Assembly (NCBI RefSeq): GCF_001540865.1
Contig: NC_033632.1
Location: 354,617 to 418,616, forward strand
Direction: 5' to 3'
Source of the DNA: Ananas comosus
Lineage: Eukaryota > Streptophyta > Magnoliopsida > Poales > Bromeliaceae
DNA length: 64,000 nt
How positions within the stretch are numbered: the stretch's first letter is position 1; each line of letters opens with the position of its first letter. Under the pieces are notes generated by a model. It did not search any database and was not told the DNA's origin. It worked only from the letters and a program-made list of their open reading frames with translations. Of the stretch, positions 1 through 26,249 are shown one piece after another. The translations under genes were made by a program, and so were the position numbers.

Positions 1-118
1 TGAACTGCCCAACAACCTGAAACATGTCAGAATACTCTATGCTATTAATCGATTCTTACAAGTCATCCTTATGCTGACATTGAAAAGTAAAATTACATTA
101 GAGTTAATTGATTCTTAC

Positions 119-3100
119 CTGCATTCGTCCAAAATCCTCCTTTCTAAAAAATCTCTCCAACTCATTAGTAGCTGCAGCTAGGCAACAAGCTTTTCCCTCA
201 TCATTTTCCGGTTGAAAATTCTCGAGTGTTGCAGCAGTAAAACACCTGAGATGAGACGCAAGAAAAGGAACATAAGCACATAACCACAGAGGTGTGTTTG
301 CTTGTAAAAAATAAAACACAAACTCCCTGCAAAAATAATATATTTACATTATATACCCAGTAAAACTTGAATTATCATATATTACCCTCAAACAGTGCAA
401 TTTCCAACAAAAATACGGTATGTTAATCTACAGTCATCCAATTGGGTGAAAATTGCTTTTGTACCAGAAGAAGAGCATTAGAGAGTGGCACTTTCTGTAA
501 GAAAAAGGGTATACATGTCACAATCAAGTTTTTAAAGGGTATATATTGAAATTCAGATTTTGCTGGGATATAAGAGGTATTCATAAGTTTAGTAGAGATA
601 TTGACAAGACGAGAAAGTTCAATGACCTTCCAATCTTTCTTTCCTTATATGTGGAATCGCCTGAACATAGTAATGAGAGCCTCTGTTGCCTTCTTTTCCT
701 AAGATCACCGAGGCTAAATTGCAAAAGCGGGTATGTTCTCAAACCAGAGCAGGGCTTAAGAGCACAACTATCTTCATCACTTCTATCTGGGAATGGACAG
801 GTGGTTGAAAGATTTCCAAAATCCCCTTCATGATCTCCGCCAGTAGAAGTTTCCGATACAGATGCTAAAGCACAAAGATCATGTGTTCCTGTCTGCTGGA
901 ATAATAGCATTCGGTTCAGTGACTTAAAAAAGTATTCACATTATAATACCGATGTTCCTCTTCATCACTTTTAGTCATCTATTTCACTGAAGATTGATCT
1001 ATGAAGTATCAAGAATCAGAAGAACAACAATTTACTAAAACAAATGTTAAAAGTTTCTAATCCTTTCCTTCTTACCATGCTCGGACCTCCATCATTAGCA
1101 TCACATTCACCAGAAAGAGGTAGTCCAACAGCCTTAGAGACATTCGATGGCGCATAATTCCATGGAAGTTTTTTCCTATTTCCTCGAAGCAAATCACTTT
1201 CCACAATGTCTGAAGTGGCTTTTGCAATTCGACATGAACTGGTTTCATTCCTCAGTACGGGAACTTCAGACAGAAGACCACAACTATCTTCATGCTTCCT
1301 CTTATGTACAGCCACAAACTTTGTAAGAAAAGACTGAACAAAGTTTGAATGAGAAGGTTTATCTCTCTGTACTTGTCTTCCATCAGCTGTACTCTCATCA
1401 TCAGCTTTTGCAGCAAGCTCAGATAAGTCCTTTGGTTTCTTAAACTGGTAAGCAGAAAGCTCTACAGGTTTCCCAACTTCAGAGCTCAAGTCTTTTAGCG
1501 GAGAGCTCTTTTCGTTAGCATGAACAATCTCGGCTGTCAAATTCCTTGAGAGATCCTCATCATCATCCATTTTTGCAGTTGACTCAAAAAAAGCTTTTGG
1601 CTTCTTGAACTGGTAAGAAGAAAGCCCTTCAGATTTCTCAACCTCAGAGGTCAAATTCTTCAGCGGAGAGATTTTCTCTTCATCACTAGAGCCATCTGCG
1701 ACAGTTTCTTCTTTATCAGGATCTTTTATGCTGTTAACAGAATAACTGCATTCATGAGGAGAGTAAATCTTTTCCACAATTTCTCGCAAAGAGTGCATTA
1801 GCGACCCCTCATCTGAAAAGAAAATCTTCCTCTTATCAGGGGTAACATTAACATCATACAATGTCGTTGGGATAATAAAATTCAAGACAGCAACGGGATA
1901 TTGCTTGGCATTTGAGCTTTTATATAATTCGTTAAGAAGTTTGCCTACTTTGGGCAAATCTACTGGTCGACCATTAACATAAAAGAACTGCCTATCTCCC
2001 AAATTACGACCACTTCCATATCCAGGCTTGGAAATAAAACCTTCAATTTTGCAGCCGTCTGATTCTGTTAAATTTATAGGCTCTAAGCTTTTGAAGGTAT
2101 CTAAACCAAATACATTTATGATGTTGTCTTTGAATGAGTTACTTCCTTGAGTTTTCAGCACGACTGATTTTGAAACTTTACCAGTTGTGTTGGTGCAAAG
2201 TAACCGAACACCTTTGGCAATTAGCGCGTAAGCCTGAACAGAAAGAAAGAAAAAACTAAAAGCATAATTAGTTAGAAAGTTTAGAATCAGCCGTTCATGA
2301 AGATTGAATTGATTCAGAAACAATAGGGAAGTCAAAAAAAGAACCATGATACATTTCATAAAGTAGAGATGAATTGAGCACATTTCAATGCTTGTTAAGG
2401 AGAAATTGTCAGACTAGATCATGAACCAAATAACATGTGCAAAAGTAGAACGTACACTAAAGTTCAAAGAAAATAGGCAAGAGTATACTATGAAACCCTC
2501 CAACTATAGGTCTTTCAAAGAACCTTGAACTTCTACTTTTCCAATTTGACTCCTAGACAACATGCTGTTTTGATTTCCGAAAATCTTGTTTGGTTCTATC
2601 AGTCAAGACTAATAGTTTCTGTTCCAGAAGAAAAAGAATATGTCATCAAGTAACAAAATATTCTGTGAAGCTACAGTACAATTTTGTGAAAGTTGCAGCT
2701 ACAGTTGCCTTACAATGAAATGTTTGTGAATAAAAGGGCATGCTCATTGAGAGGTTCAAATTCCCAAAAATCTAAAGTTTGGGGAACTATTTCCGTACGA
2801 CCAAAAGTTGAAGGATGTTCATACAATTGCACCAAGGAAATGAAGTACCGGAAAAAAAAAGAAAAAACATAGTATGAAACACAGAATTAACTCACATTCA
2901 ATAGGGAGACAAGCTTTCCGTATTCTCTTCGAATATTCCGACTAAATTCTTTGCTTCGAACCGGAAGAGGAGAAAATAATTTCTCAACTATCACAGTAGT
3001 CCCCACTTGACGTGCGGTTTTCCTCTCGGCGGATATTGAACCAGAATGATCAAAGTCCAAGTGGGTTCCAACAGGCTCTTTTTTAGTTCTCGTTTCAATA

Positions 3101-4058
3101 GACAGTTTTCCTAGGGCACAAAGGGAACTTAACGCCTCCCCTCGAAAACCAAAAGTGGTCAAAGAGTGTAGATCAGAAAAATCCGAAATCTTGGACGTGT
3201 GATGCTTGAGAGCAAGAGCCTGCAGCAGCCGAGTCCGTAAGCAGAACCAATAAAAACGATACAACTAACGAATAAAAGAAAAGGAAACTTTCCTCTAAAC
3301 CATTGCGAGCTGATACTTAAAAGACGAGACATTACCGAAGGACAAGTAACTGCCTGTTTGGCCTGGTTTTTGGAGCAGCTCCTCAAATTTAGAAAGCAAA
3401 CACGCTCGAAGCCCAGGCGTTCGGCAAACTAAAAGTCGAGAGAGCTTTTCTTGTGCCAAGAAGCTAAAGTGAGGTCCTGGGCTCTAAAAGAAGAAGCTCC
3501 AACATGAAGCTTTTGCTTCTGTTGCAGCAGGAAGCTATCGAGGAGATCTAACAAAAGGGCCATCAGTGCTGTTTTACACACCACTTTGCCAGGCCCTAAA
3601 TATTGCCAATATAGGTTAAATTTAAAAAACCCACAACTTCACTGGAGGATAAATAAACAAATAAGATGAGAACTATACTGTAACTAAAATGATAGAACCA
3701 CAGGACCAAGAGACACGAATGTACAGCTTAAATAAAAAGAAAGGATTTTGCAAATCATGATTGGAAAGAACAAGTAAACATATGAACTACAAACAAAAGA
3801 AAACACCCACCCAAGGCACCAAACAATTACCTGGAAATTATCGGGCGAGATGCCGCAACCATTGTCTATCACCTTAAAGTACTCCCCTCCATACTCTTTG
3901 AGACTAATCTCGATACTGGTGGCGCCGGCATCCAAGCTGTTCTCCACCAACTCCTTCACAGCAGAAGACAAATCCAAAATCACTTGGCCCGAGCAAATCC
4001 GGTGGATCACCGCCTTGTTTATCGGCTTAATGGCCGGAGAATCGCTCTCTCTTCTCAT
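119..4058 (-). CDS. PMS1: DNA mismatch repair protein PMS1 (MutL homologue), 3' part outside window
   Basis: MutL-family ATPase that partners MLH1 in nuclear mismatch repair. Five exons are visible: 3831-4058, 2896-3219, 1076-2233, 627-895 and 119-245. All junctions are GT-AG and keep frame, giving 702 codons. The GHKL ATPase motifs are intact: [12 protein letters not shown] (residues 36-47), DNGCGI (65-70) and FGFRGEAL (99-106). The DNA-binding fold follows, with [13 protein letters not shown] and [12 protein letters not shown] polar, poorly conserved linker comes next, containing two related segments with YQFKKPK. The last visible exon ends KEDFGRMQ, just before the conserved C-terminal dimerisation/endonuclease domain, which must lie beyond position 1. 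I chose ATG 4058 because it precedes the conserved [20 protein letters not shown] possible 5'-UTR intron (donor near 4186, acceptor near 4112) is inference. Plant PMS1 is about 920 residues, so roughly a quarter is missing. Confidence 0.93.
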
Positions 4059-4281
4059 CTGTTGTTTCAGGGGAACCAATCCACATGCATTTTCACATAG
4101 ATTCTCATAAAGCTTAGGTTCTGTGACGCGGAAACCGTAGAAATTGAGGGGGACAGAAAAAAAAAAAAAATATCGGATCTTTCGTACCTGGAGAGGAGGA
4201 GGCGGCCGATATTGGATCAGGATGAGGGGTTGGGGCGTAGATTGGGGAGGGAGATTGAGGACGAAAGCGCCCACGGAGGGA

Positions 4282-4290
4282 AAACCCTAG
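4282..4290 (+). promoter_or_regulatory. Telo-box in PMS1 5' region
   Basis: The string AAACCCTAG lies 224 bp upstream of the PMS1 start codon. Telo-boxes (AAACCCTA) are known in plant promoters of replication and translation genes. Its role here is inferred from position only. Confidence 0.4.
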
Positions 4291-4709
4291 AGCTCCCGAA
4301 TAGTTCGCTCCCCCTGTGCAACGAGTACTTGGCGCCAAATAGGAGAAAAGGTAGTGTTTTGTAGGCTCTTTATATTCCGAGCCTTCAATTATATACATAA
4401 TTTATATTCATTTATGAAAATTTGCAAAGCTACAAACTTTGCAGAGATTATCTCCGCAGTTAGAAGGGGAAGAAAAAAAAAAAAAAGAAAAGAAGAAAGG
4501 ACTAGTATGTAGATTTTCAAAGTTTCTGGAAGCAAGGTGATAATCGTGAAGGGCCCTAGGAGGCTAGGATTGATTTATTTTGTAATTTCATTTAATTCCT
4601 TTATTCCTGTTAACGATCGATTGCTGACAAAGTAATTGCAATTTAAAGCTTCTAATTTTCCTCAACGCATTACTTCAAAAAATTACTCAGTGGAACAACC
4701 TAAATCAAA

Positions 4710-5206
4710 ATAGTAAAAGCTAACTTACATAAAACCTCTCTATCAATACCTGTTTTTTCACTTTACCCTCGTGTCATTTAAAAACTTACACTTTGTCATC
4801 TTATAAAATAAAAAATACTCACAGAGAGTATACTATGCCACAATGAACAAATTACCCTCGTCTTTTGTGGGGTGGGCGTGGACGGAGAAGTGGACTAGGA
4901 CGAGGGTGAGGCAGCGGAGGCGGGCGAGGGCATGTGTGGGCATGGACTGAGAGGTGGGCGAAGGTGGGGTGGCGGAGGCCAAGGCAGCGTGGCTAAGGTC
5001 GGTGAGGAAGTATGAGGGTTTCAAAAGTGTTTTGGGTATAAAAAATAGGATATAAACGAAACCTTAATGAAACACTGACGGCGGAGATCAAATTGAATAT
5101 TTTTTATTTTATAAGGAGACAAAGTATAAATTTTTAAATAATAGGCAAAAAAAATAAAAAATCGAATATTGACGAAAAATTTTCTGTAATTTAACCGATA
5201 GTAAAA
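4710..5206. mobile_element. Mutator-like non-autonomous element with 9-bp target duplication
   Basis: Element 4719-5197 is flanked by identical 9-bp repeats ATAGTAAAA (4710-4718 and 5198-5206), the size typical of Mutator-like elements. Its long, imperfect terminal inverted repeats start GCTAACTTACAT on the left and, read on the other strand, GGTTAAATTACAG on the right. They extend about 100 bp, including the shared phrase CTTATAAAATAAAAAAT. The centre (about 4850-5010) is GC-rich and unlike its surroundings, with a degenerate internal repetition. No transposase is present. A related element lies at 25879-26241. Confidence 0.75.
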
Positions 5207-6495
5207 TGTTGAACGTGTGAACAAGATATAAAAATGAAGTTCAACTGCCTATTTCAATATGACGCCAATGCAGGGTTGAAATTTTTTACTGCAGCATAAA
5301 GCTGGAACAAGCTTCAATGGTGCAAAAAGCAAAAGCTCCTACTAGAAAGGGAGAAAACAAAATTTGTTAGTAATTTCGTCGAACTGCTCATGCAGAGGAC
5401 CTGTCCAGTGTCCACACACAGGCCAAACAGATAAAAGCCACAAGAAAATCATTTTCCTTTGTAGTTCATTTTTAACCATTTATAATCATATTGTTAGCTT
5501 GCTTGTCACCTTTCCAACAGTGAAAAGAAATAAACACAACATCTCATCCAAAAGGGTTGTTTGATCCTCCCAAAAATCCTCAACAGCAAATTTGCAGCAA
5601 AATAAGAACACAAGGGATACACTACATAGCTCATTTTTCTGTCCAGATTACAAATTTACAAGAGCAAAAATAGAGGAACAAAACCCAACATCCAAAAACA
5701 GAAAAAAACTGCAGCATTTCCACAACCAAGAAGCATCGGAAACAAAGAGAGACAAAAAGTTCTTATCCGATAGCTTAACAGTAAAAAGTAGTCACAACTA
5801 TATAAAGATAAACACACAAGCATTATGCAACTTTTGTAGACATTTCAATTTACAGGAATGTATGATGTTTTCTCATCAGAAGATGAAAAAGTAAATTAAA
5901 GAAAAAAAGCAACATACAGAGACTATCCGTTTGCCCGTAAGAATTAAACAAATTTTAGCAGGATCATCATAAATAAACAAATCAGACAAATATGATTAAT
6001 CAGAAGTTGCAAATTTTATTTTCTTTTTCATNTATCTGTATATATACAATAGAATTCGGCAAAAGAAAAAAAGCAACATACAGAGACTATCCGTTTGCCA
6101 GTAAGAATTAAACAAATTTTAGCAGGATCATCATAAATAAACAAATCAGACAAATATGATTAATCAGAAGTTGCAAATTTTATTTTCTTTTGCCGAATTC
6201 TATTGTATATATACAGATAGATAGGCCTCCAGAAATGTTAAAAAGTGCCACAGATTAAGGACACCCCAAGAAGAAAAAGAAACCAAAGGTTATACTATAC
6301 CTTTAGGTGAGATTAAGATTGATCAAACATAACTTAACATTGATATAAATTACTAACAAATTATAAATAAACTTGCTATCCAAAATTAATTACATTTGGA
6401 GCCTGAAAAAGAAACCAAGCATTCGCTCTCTCTCTGCTCATGTCTCAAGACTGTACAACAGACAGATAGATTGATGGATGGATTGCTCTCAAACT
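5207..6495. other. Intergenic region between PMS1 and the AAA ATPase gene
   Basis: No gene seen. The right part, just below the ATPase stop codon at 6496, is probably 3' UTR. A contig join (N at 6032) with duplicated and inverted flanks lies inside and is described separately. The left part (5207-5900) is A-rich, without a recognisable element. Confidence 0.5.
5900..6220. repeat. 128-bp duplication and 33-bp inverted copy around an N
   Basis: Bases 5900-6027 recur at 6064-6191 with one visible mismatch. Between them lie the N (6032) and a 33-bp segment (6033-6065) whose reverse complement follows the second copy at about 6188-6220. The arrangement is a direct repeat plus a hairpin centred on an assembly gap, which points to a join artefact. 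Confidence 0.8.
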
Positions 6496-20586
<14,091 letters not shown>

Positions 20587-20624
20587 GTCTTCGTCCACCC
20601 TTCTTCTTCGTCCTCTTCTTCGCT

Positions 20625-20780
20625 AGAGCGAGGTCGGGGATATTTTGTTCTCTCTCTACCTCTCTCTCTCTTTCTCTTTCTCTCTCTAGGAAGGGTCGAA
20701 ATGGGAACAACAGAGAGAGAGAAAGAGAAAGGGCTAAGAAGAGAGAGAGAGAGAGAGGAGAAAATGGTCACCAAATAATA
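20625..20780. promoter_or_regulatory. CT/GA-rich leader of the AAA ATPase gene
   Basis: Runs of CTCTCTCT and GAGAGAGA lie directly upstream of the ATG on the minus strand. This is a common composition of plant core promoters and 5' UTRs. No TATA box was assigned. Confidence 0.4.
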
Positions 20781-20799
20781 ATAAAGAGTTGGTGTGTAA

Positions 20800-23255
20800 A
20801 TGTGTTTGTGACGCTGGATATCTCTCCCTCATTTATTAAATTTGTTCCCTTTCCAAAATGAGTTTGGACGTGTCATATATGTGCTAAGATATGCTCGAGG
20901 GAAAAATGTGTAGTAACCCCCTCAAGTAAGGTTATTTTAACATGGATCCATTAATTTTATTTCTTTTTAACCTGCAATTTTTGTTTGGTGCCCAGAGACA
21001 TCAAAGGGAGTTAAAGCGGAAGCAAATGAAAAGACATTTTATTTTATTCTCACCGCAGAAATTAAATTTTAATCACATTAATATAACTATATAATCTGGC
21101 ATTTCTACGGAGATATAAAGCCAGATGCGAAAGCTTGTAAAGATATATTTTATTACTTTTTCTGATCAGACCGCATAAAATCATATCTTGCTTGTGCACA
21201 AAATTTTAACTATATCCATAATTTATTTAGTAAAAATAACTCAAATAAAATAATAAATTTTATATCTGTCTATTTCAAAGTGGTTTATAGTTGAGTGGTC
21301 TTCATGCATTCTCACTTATGTATATATTATTGAGTCGGGTCAAGTTGAATCTGGTTAGGTCGAATCTGGTTGCAAATTCTAAGATCAAAGTTGGGGCTTG
21401 GGTTAGGATTGGGATTTAGGCTTCGTTTGGGATTATAGGAAGATTGCGTTACGTGCGGTAAGAAATGACGATAGAAAAATACCATGTTTGTTTCCGTACG
21501 TAATATTATGTTCTGCATATCGCGATGAGTCGGTTACGATATATTTTCTGCGGTCTCACCGGAGAACGCAGAAGCATATCCCTATATGCTTTTTCCTCAA
21601 CTCTATTTTATCTAATAGCGTTAGATAGATCTCAATACCAAACTAAGCCTTAAAAATATAAAAGCAAGAGTTCTCATAATAGAATTTAGGTAGACGGAGC
21701 CATGTATAGACCCAATCACCCAAAGGGACTACGGCCCCCATCAACTTTTCAATATTACTTTATAGTCCTTTAATAGCTTATAAATTTTTAATTAATTTTT
21801 AAAATATATATTTTGTAAAAAAAATTTAGTGCTAATATAGAGCTCTTTCTATTCTTATGTGTTTTATAGATGAAAATATACTAAGAACTTCTTAATTATA
21901 GTGCATTTTTAAATAAATCTTTTCAACTTTAAATATTTTATTTATACATTCTTAGCTTTTTAATTATTTTGTATGAACTAATTTATTTAACTAAATAAAA
22001 TAGTATGCTAAATTTAATAACTCTATTAGATATTAGTCATTGATTGTTATTATTTTATTAATAAAAATTAAAAAAAAATTAAGTTCTAACTAAATTACTA
22101 TTAGATTTAGTAAAATTTCAAGTTATTTGAATGGAATAATGCAAATAAAATAATTAAAGGTTAAGCGAGTGTAAATTAAAGAAATAAATTTAATATTTTT
22201 GAACATTAATTATCTAATCACTAAATTTTTTTATTAAAAATTTGAGTAGTTAAAATCTTATTTATTTGCTAAAATTTTTATTTGTATATATTTTTGGCCC
22301 ATCTCGTGATTGAATCCTAATTTCATCCCTGGATAGAAGAATGGTTATTTACTTTTGATGAAATAGTAAAACATTCATATTGTCGGGGTGCAAAATAAAA
22401 TAAAAGCTTAGTATGTGAAGATTAAAGTTCTCGTGGACAAATTCATATTCTTCAATTTTGCTTTTTCGTTGAGCTCGCATTATATAATTTCCATCATTTC
22501 ATCAAAAAATAAAAAAAAAAAAATTATTATGTTTTGACCTCGGATTTTTTGACCTAACAGTACGAGAAAGTCCTCGATACCGCACTTATTTTTCAAATTA
22601 AGGTCGGAGTAGTTTAGGTCACAGAGTTGTTGTTCCAAGTACTGTGTCTAAGTCGAATTTAAGTTTACAGATTGAAGTCAACGGTAAGAGTCTAAAGCAT
22701 AACGATTGAAAAACGAAGGACTAAATTGAAACCTTATTGAAAAGTTAAAGGAATTCATTCCTAAAGAGATAATAAGACCCCCTCCTTTACGGGTGCGTTG
22801 TGCCTTTTCACAATTAGTAGTAGCAACATTCGCAGGCAACAGAAGCAGTAAGTGAAAGGTAAAGCAATAAAAAAAAAGTAATGTGAATTAAAGTGGTCCC
22901 AAATTAAGGATCTGATTAAATCCTAAGGGTGTAAAAGAGAGAGAGAGAGAGAGATAGATGTTAATTATTATTACCTACCTCGAATATAAATAATTGGTCA
23001 GCTGCGCTATGTACGGTTACGATGAGTATTGATTATTTAATTTGTATGTAACTCTATTCTGAACTAAAAAGCCACATGAAAATGAAATGAAAGAGAGTCT
23101 ACGAGGGAACAACTTGGAAGAATTTTTTCTCCTCTTGTTCAGTGGAGATGATAAGCATATGGATATGCTTGGCCATAGATGGATTAGGCAACTATGGGAC
23201 CCAGTGATAATGAGTGTAAGGAGAATATTTTTTTTTCTCTCTCCTTTTTTTTCAA
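20800..23255. other. AT-rich intergenic DNA with repeat remnants
   Basis: No gene seen. The part 21430-21640 resembles 46412-46600 in the same orientation (GCGTnACGTGCGGnAA, then ACCATG, TCGG, AGAAGCATAT), so it is a dispersed repeat. The rest (21690-22560 and 22560-22800) reads like decayed retrotransposon DNA without a recoverable frame. Confidence 0.4.
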
Positions 23256-23265
23256 TATATATATA

Positions 23266-23416
23266 CTAGTCAGTGCACGTGCGTTGCACGTATAAATTTT
23301 TCTAATGTAATTAAATAAATTAATAAATTAGTAAATAAATAATATTATATTTAAATAATAATGTCAGATTTAAAAAATTATAAAATATTTCAAACTATAA
23401 ACAAAATACTGGATAG
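23266..23416 (-). mobile_element. Helitron-like 3' terminus
   Basis: On the minus strand the sequence shows a hairpin with 6-bp arms ACGTGC/GCACGT (23277-23291), then a 7-base spacer and CTAG followed by T (23265-23269). A short GC hairpin just before CTRR-T is the hallmark 3' end of Helitrons. The 5' end (TC) would lie to the right and is not located; the assembly is interrupted at 23417. Confidence 0.5.
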
Positions 23417-24023
23417 NTTTAAAATTTTGCGAATAAATGAATTTTGGTATGAAAAGAGAAAAAGTACTGCTTTTTCTTAAAAAAAATTTGAAAAATTTTG
23501 TTATACTATAAATTTATTGTTAATATTCAACTAATAATAAATTACTAAGATATTTATTGTTAATATTCAACTAATAGTAAATTACCAAAATACCCTTGGT
23601 AGGAGGGGGTGAGGAAAACCTGCCAAATATATTTGTTTATAGTTAATATCAAGATATATAGATTATGTGAATTTAAACTGTAAAATGCATTTTTATAGAG
23701 GATCCCAAACCAAATCTAATTAATTTGTCCAAATTCAACAACAACTTTGTTCACTGTATTCCTAATTAGTATCCAAAATTCGTATCATTTCTACCATTTT
23801 GTGATTGCCCGGACCGGAAGGAGGGGTTTTTTCTTTTTTATTTTGTTTTTTTGTCTTGGAATAATGAGAGCATGGGTTGACCCTGGTTCACCGAAGTACA
23901 TGAAAGTCAACGGAGCAGGTTGGGTTAGACCTCAAGAATGAATTGCACCTAATCTGGAGCAAACAGAATTAATCTGGTCCTGGGCTAAATTAAAGTTGTG
24001 ACTCAGAAAAGTATTATATGACT

Positions 24024-24454
24024 CGCCACTTTAGAGATCTCAATCGGCACGCGCGGATACTTGAAATTTTATCCGAATCAGAACGAAGTGAATTTACTCG
24101 ATACTAAATAGATATAATTTCAGATACAAATATAAAAAATAAAAATTTGACGGATTTGAGCTCGGGTATGATTTTAGATCCGAACCCGAACTGAATATAT
24201 TATTTATTTATTCGAATTTATATTTTAAATTTTTAAATTTAATGTAATATATTTTGAAACATGTTAAGGGGAAATAATTATTTCGGATTCTGATTTTGAA
24301 CTTTTGGTCGGGATCAAGTTTGAATATGAATTTTTAAAATCCGTCAAATTCAAATTCAGATTCAAATTTTAGATTTGTCAGTTAGATTTGGATTTGAGTT
24401 CGAATTTCTAAAAATCTGTTCTGAATCCGACCCATCGACATCTCTACATCATTT
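24024..24454 (+). mobile_element. hAT-like MITE, copy 1
   Basis: Element 24032-24446 (415 bp) starts TAGAGATCTCAATCGG and ends CCGACCCATCGACATCTCTA, forming terminal inverted repeats. The interior is AT/GA-rich with repeated GGATTTGAGTTCG-like words. The flanking octamers CGCCACTT and CATCATTT differ only by three transitions, consistent with an old 8-bp target duplication. Same family as 36851-37349. Confidence 0.6.
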
Positions 24455-24511
24455 GCTCCAGTGGTCCGGTCGCCGACGTCAGGGGCAGAATGTTGCTAGC
24501 GCGGTCTTAGT

Positions 24512-24670
24512 AGTTTTTTTTTTTGAGAGAGAGAGATAGATAGTACACTACCTAATTCGCTTATTTTATTTAAAAATAAACTTAGGTAGAAATGTGAATC
24601 AATTAGGATTCGAACTTGAAATCTCGAATACCACCTATCAAACTCTTTACCACTTGCTTTACAGGGAAGA
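24512..24670 (-). mobile_element. tRNA-derived SINE
   Basis: Read on the minus strand it begins with a tRNA-like head (AAGCAAGTGGTAAAGAG). A B-box-like AGTTCGAATCCT follows, then a body with CTAAGTTTATTTTTAAAT and a tail GGTAGTGTACTATCTATC, ending in poly(A). Partial target duplication TCTTAGT at 24505-24511 and 24671-24677. It is non-coding and needs a partner LINE for movement. Confidence 0.7.
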
Positions 24671-24948
24671 TCTTAGTGTTGTTTTATAATTAGTGGAGTT
24701 GTATGTAATACGTAAGCATTGGAAAAGGTTGGTTGGACAGGTATATATTAAGATATTGTAATTTGGTTCTGCACTTTCGACTTAAACATGTCAATTTTAG
24801 AACTTTCAGCCCCCTGATTAATTGACAGCGAAGTCCGCAGCCAGCCTTCTTCTCAAATAAAAAATTTCCAATGGAACTTTCTTCTGAAAAAATTGCTAAC
24901 TTAGGGCTAGTTTTGTATGGAATTAAAAATTAGGAGTTAAATATATCC

Positions 24949-25075
24949 CTTATAACATTTTTTTTTCTTTTTTGAGAGAGAAAAAAATAACATGCTATCC
25001 GTTTTTTAAATTTAATTTTTTAAAAATAAATTTAGCTGAAAATGTAAATATACGTCAGTATGACTTATAACATTT
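24949..25075 (-). mobile_element. 5'-truncated SINE with 12-bp target duplication
   Basis: Element 24961-25063 matches only the body and 3' tail of the SINE family (CTAAATTTATTTTT, then AACGGATAGCATG, then poly(A)). It lies between perfect 12-bp repeats CTTATAACATTT at 24949-24960 and 25064-25075. The 5' truncation with intact duplication shows reverse transcription that stopped early. Confidence 0.8.
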
Positions 25076-25276
25076 CATAAAATATATATTACTTTTCCTC
25101 TAAAAAAAATATAGGTTACTTTTGTTTATGAATAAAAGTAAAGAAAGAGAAAAGGAAAAAGGAACGAGATAGCATGTTATTTAAAGAGAGAAGAAATAAT
25201 GACAAGAGAGAAAACATCAAATGACATGAAAAATATAAAAAGAATACCAAACGCTGCCGGCACTAGTTACAATTTN

Positions 25277-25337
25277 TAATAATGTCAGATTTAAAAAATT
25301 ATAAAATATTTCAAACTATAAACAAAATACTGGATAG
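25277..25337 (+). repeat. 61-bp repeat of the sequence preceding the N at 23417
   Basis: Bases 25277-25337, directly after the N at 25276, are the same as 23356-23416, directly before the N at 23417. The 1858 bases between the two Ns may be a separately placed contig. Confidence 0.85.
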
Positions 25338-25878
25338 AAAATATAGTAAAATAAAAACGTAAATTTGAATATTCATACATGAAAATAGTTTAGATTAAAA
25401 TGAAGTAATGAAAGAAGAGTTAAATTCATTCTAATTTTATTATCTTAATTAGTTGTCATCATTGATGATCTTTTTTTTTTTTGGAAGCGAGAAAACTTTG
25501 ACTCGGTGGTATTCATCACTAAAGGTTCGTCATCGTCTTCAAAAATTTTTCGATGAGTATAATTTAGAGAAAAAAATCTTACTTCTTATTGATTCAAATT
25601 TATGTTTTTTATTTTGCTATATTTTCTATATATAATACTTATGTGTATTTTGTTTATAGTTTGTAATATTTTACACGGGTACCTCTCAATTGATCGAGTT
25701 ATGAAATTTTGTTAGAAAAGAAAAAACAACTATTAGTTGAACAAATAAAACTTTTGATTGTATTCCTAGAAATATCAACGGTCTGGATGTAACCATTTAT
25801 TGTTATTACAAAATAAATGTCAAGTACTAAAGCAAAATTTTTATTAAAATAACAAGATAAAAGTGATAGTTAATTAAG

Positions 25879-26241
25879 GGTAAATTACATAAAATTTTCT
25901 GTCAAAATTCGATTTTTCACATTTCCCCCTATCATTTAAAAACCTACACTTTGCTCTCTTGTAAAATGAAAAATGTTCACTTCACCCCCTGCCGTTAGTG
26001 ATCCGTTAGAGTTCCGTTTATAAAATATTATTATATATTTTTTATGCCAAAAATATCCTCAGCTTTTTCTCCTGTTGACAAAAATGATAAGAGGCAAAAT
26101 GATCATTTTGTCATCACAGTTTATACCGTACCCCATGTGACTACTTTTTATTTTAGAAGGGGGTAAAGTATGAGTTTTTAAATGACAGAGAAAAAAATAA
26201 AAAAAATCGAATTTTGATAGGAAGATTTTATGTAATTTAGC
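25879..26241. mobile_element. Mutator-like MITE with long inverted ends
   Basis: The left end GGTAAATTACATAAAATTTT and the right end (minus strand GCTAAATTACATAAAATCTT) form inverted repeats of about 90 bp. They include CAAAATTCGATTTTT and CATTTAAAAAC on both sides. Same family as 4719-5197. The flanks are AT-rich (TTAATTAA on both sides), so the duplication is not certain. No coding capacity. Confidence 0.7.
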
Positions 26242-26249
26242 TATTAATT

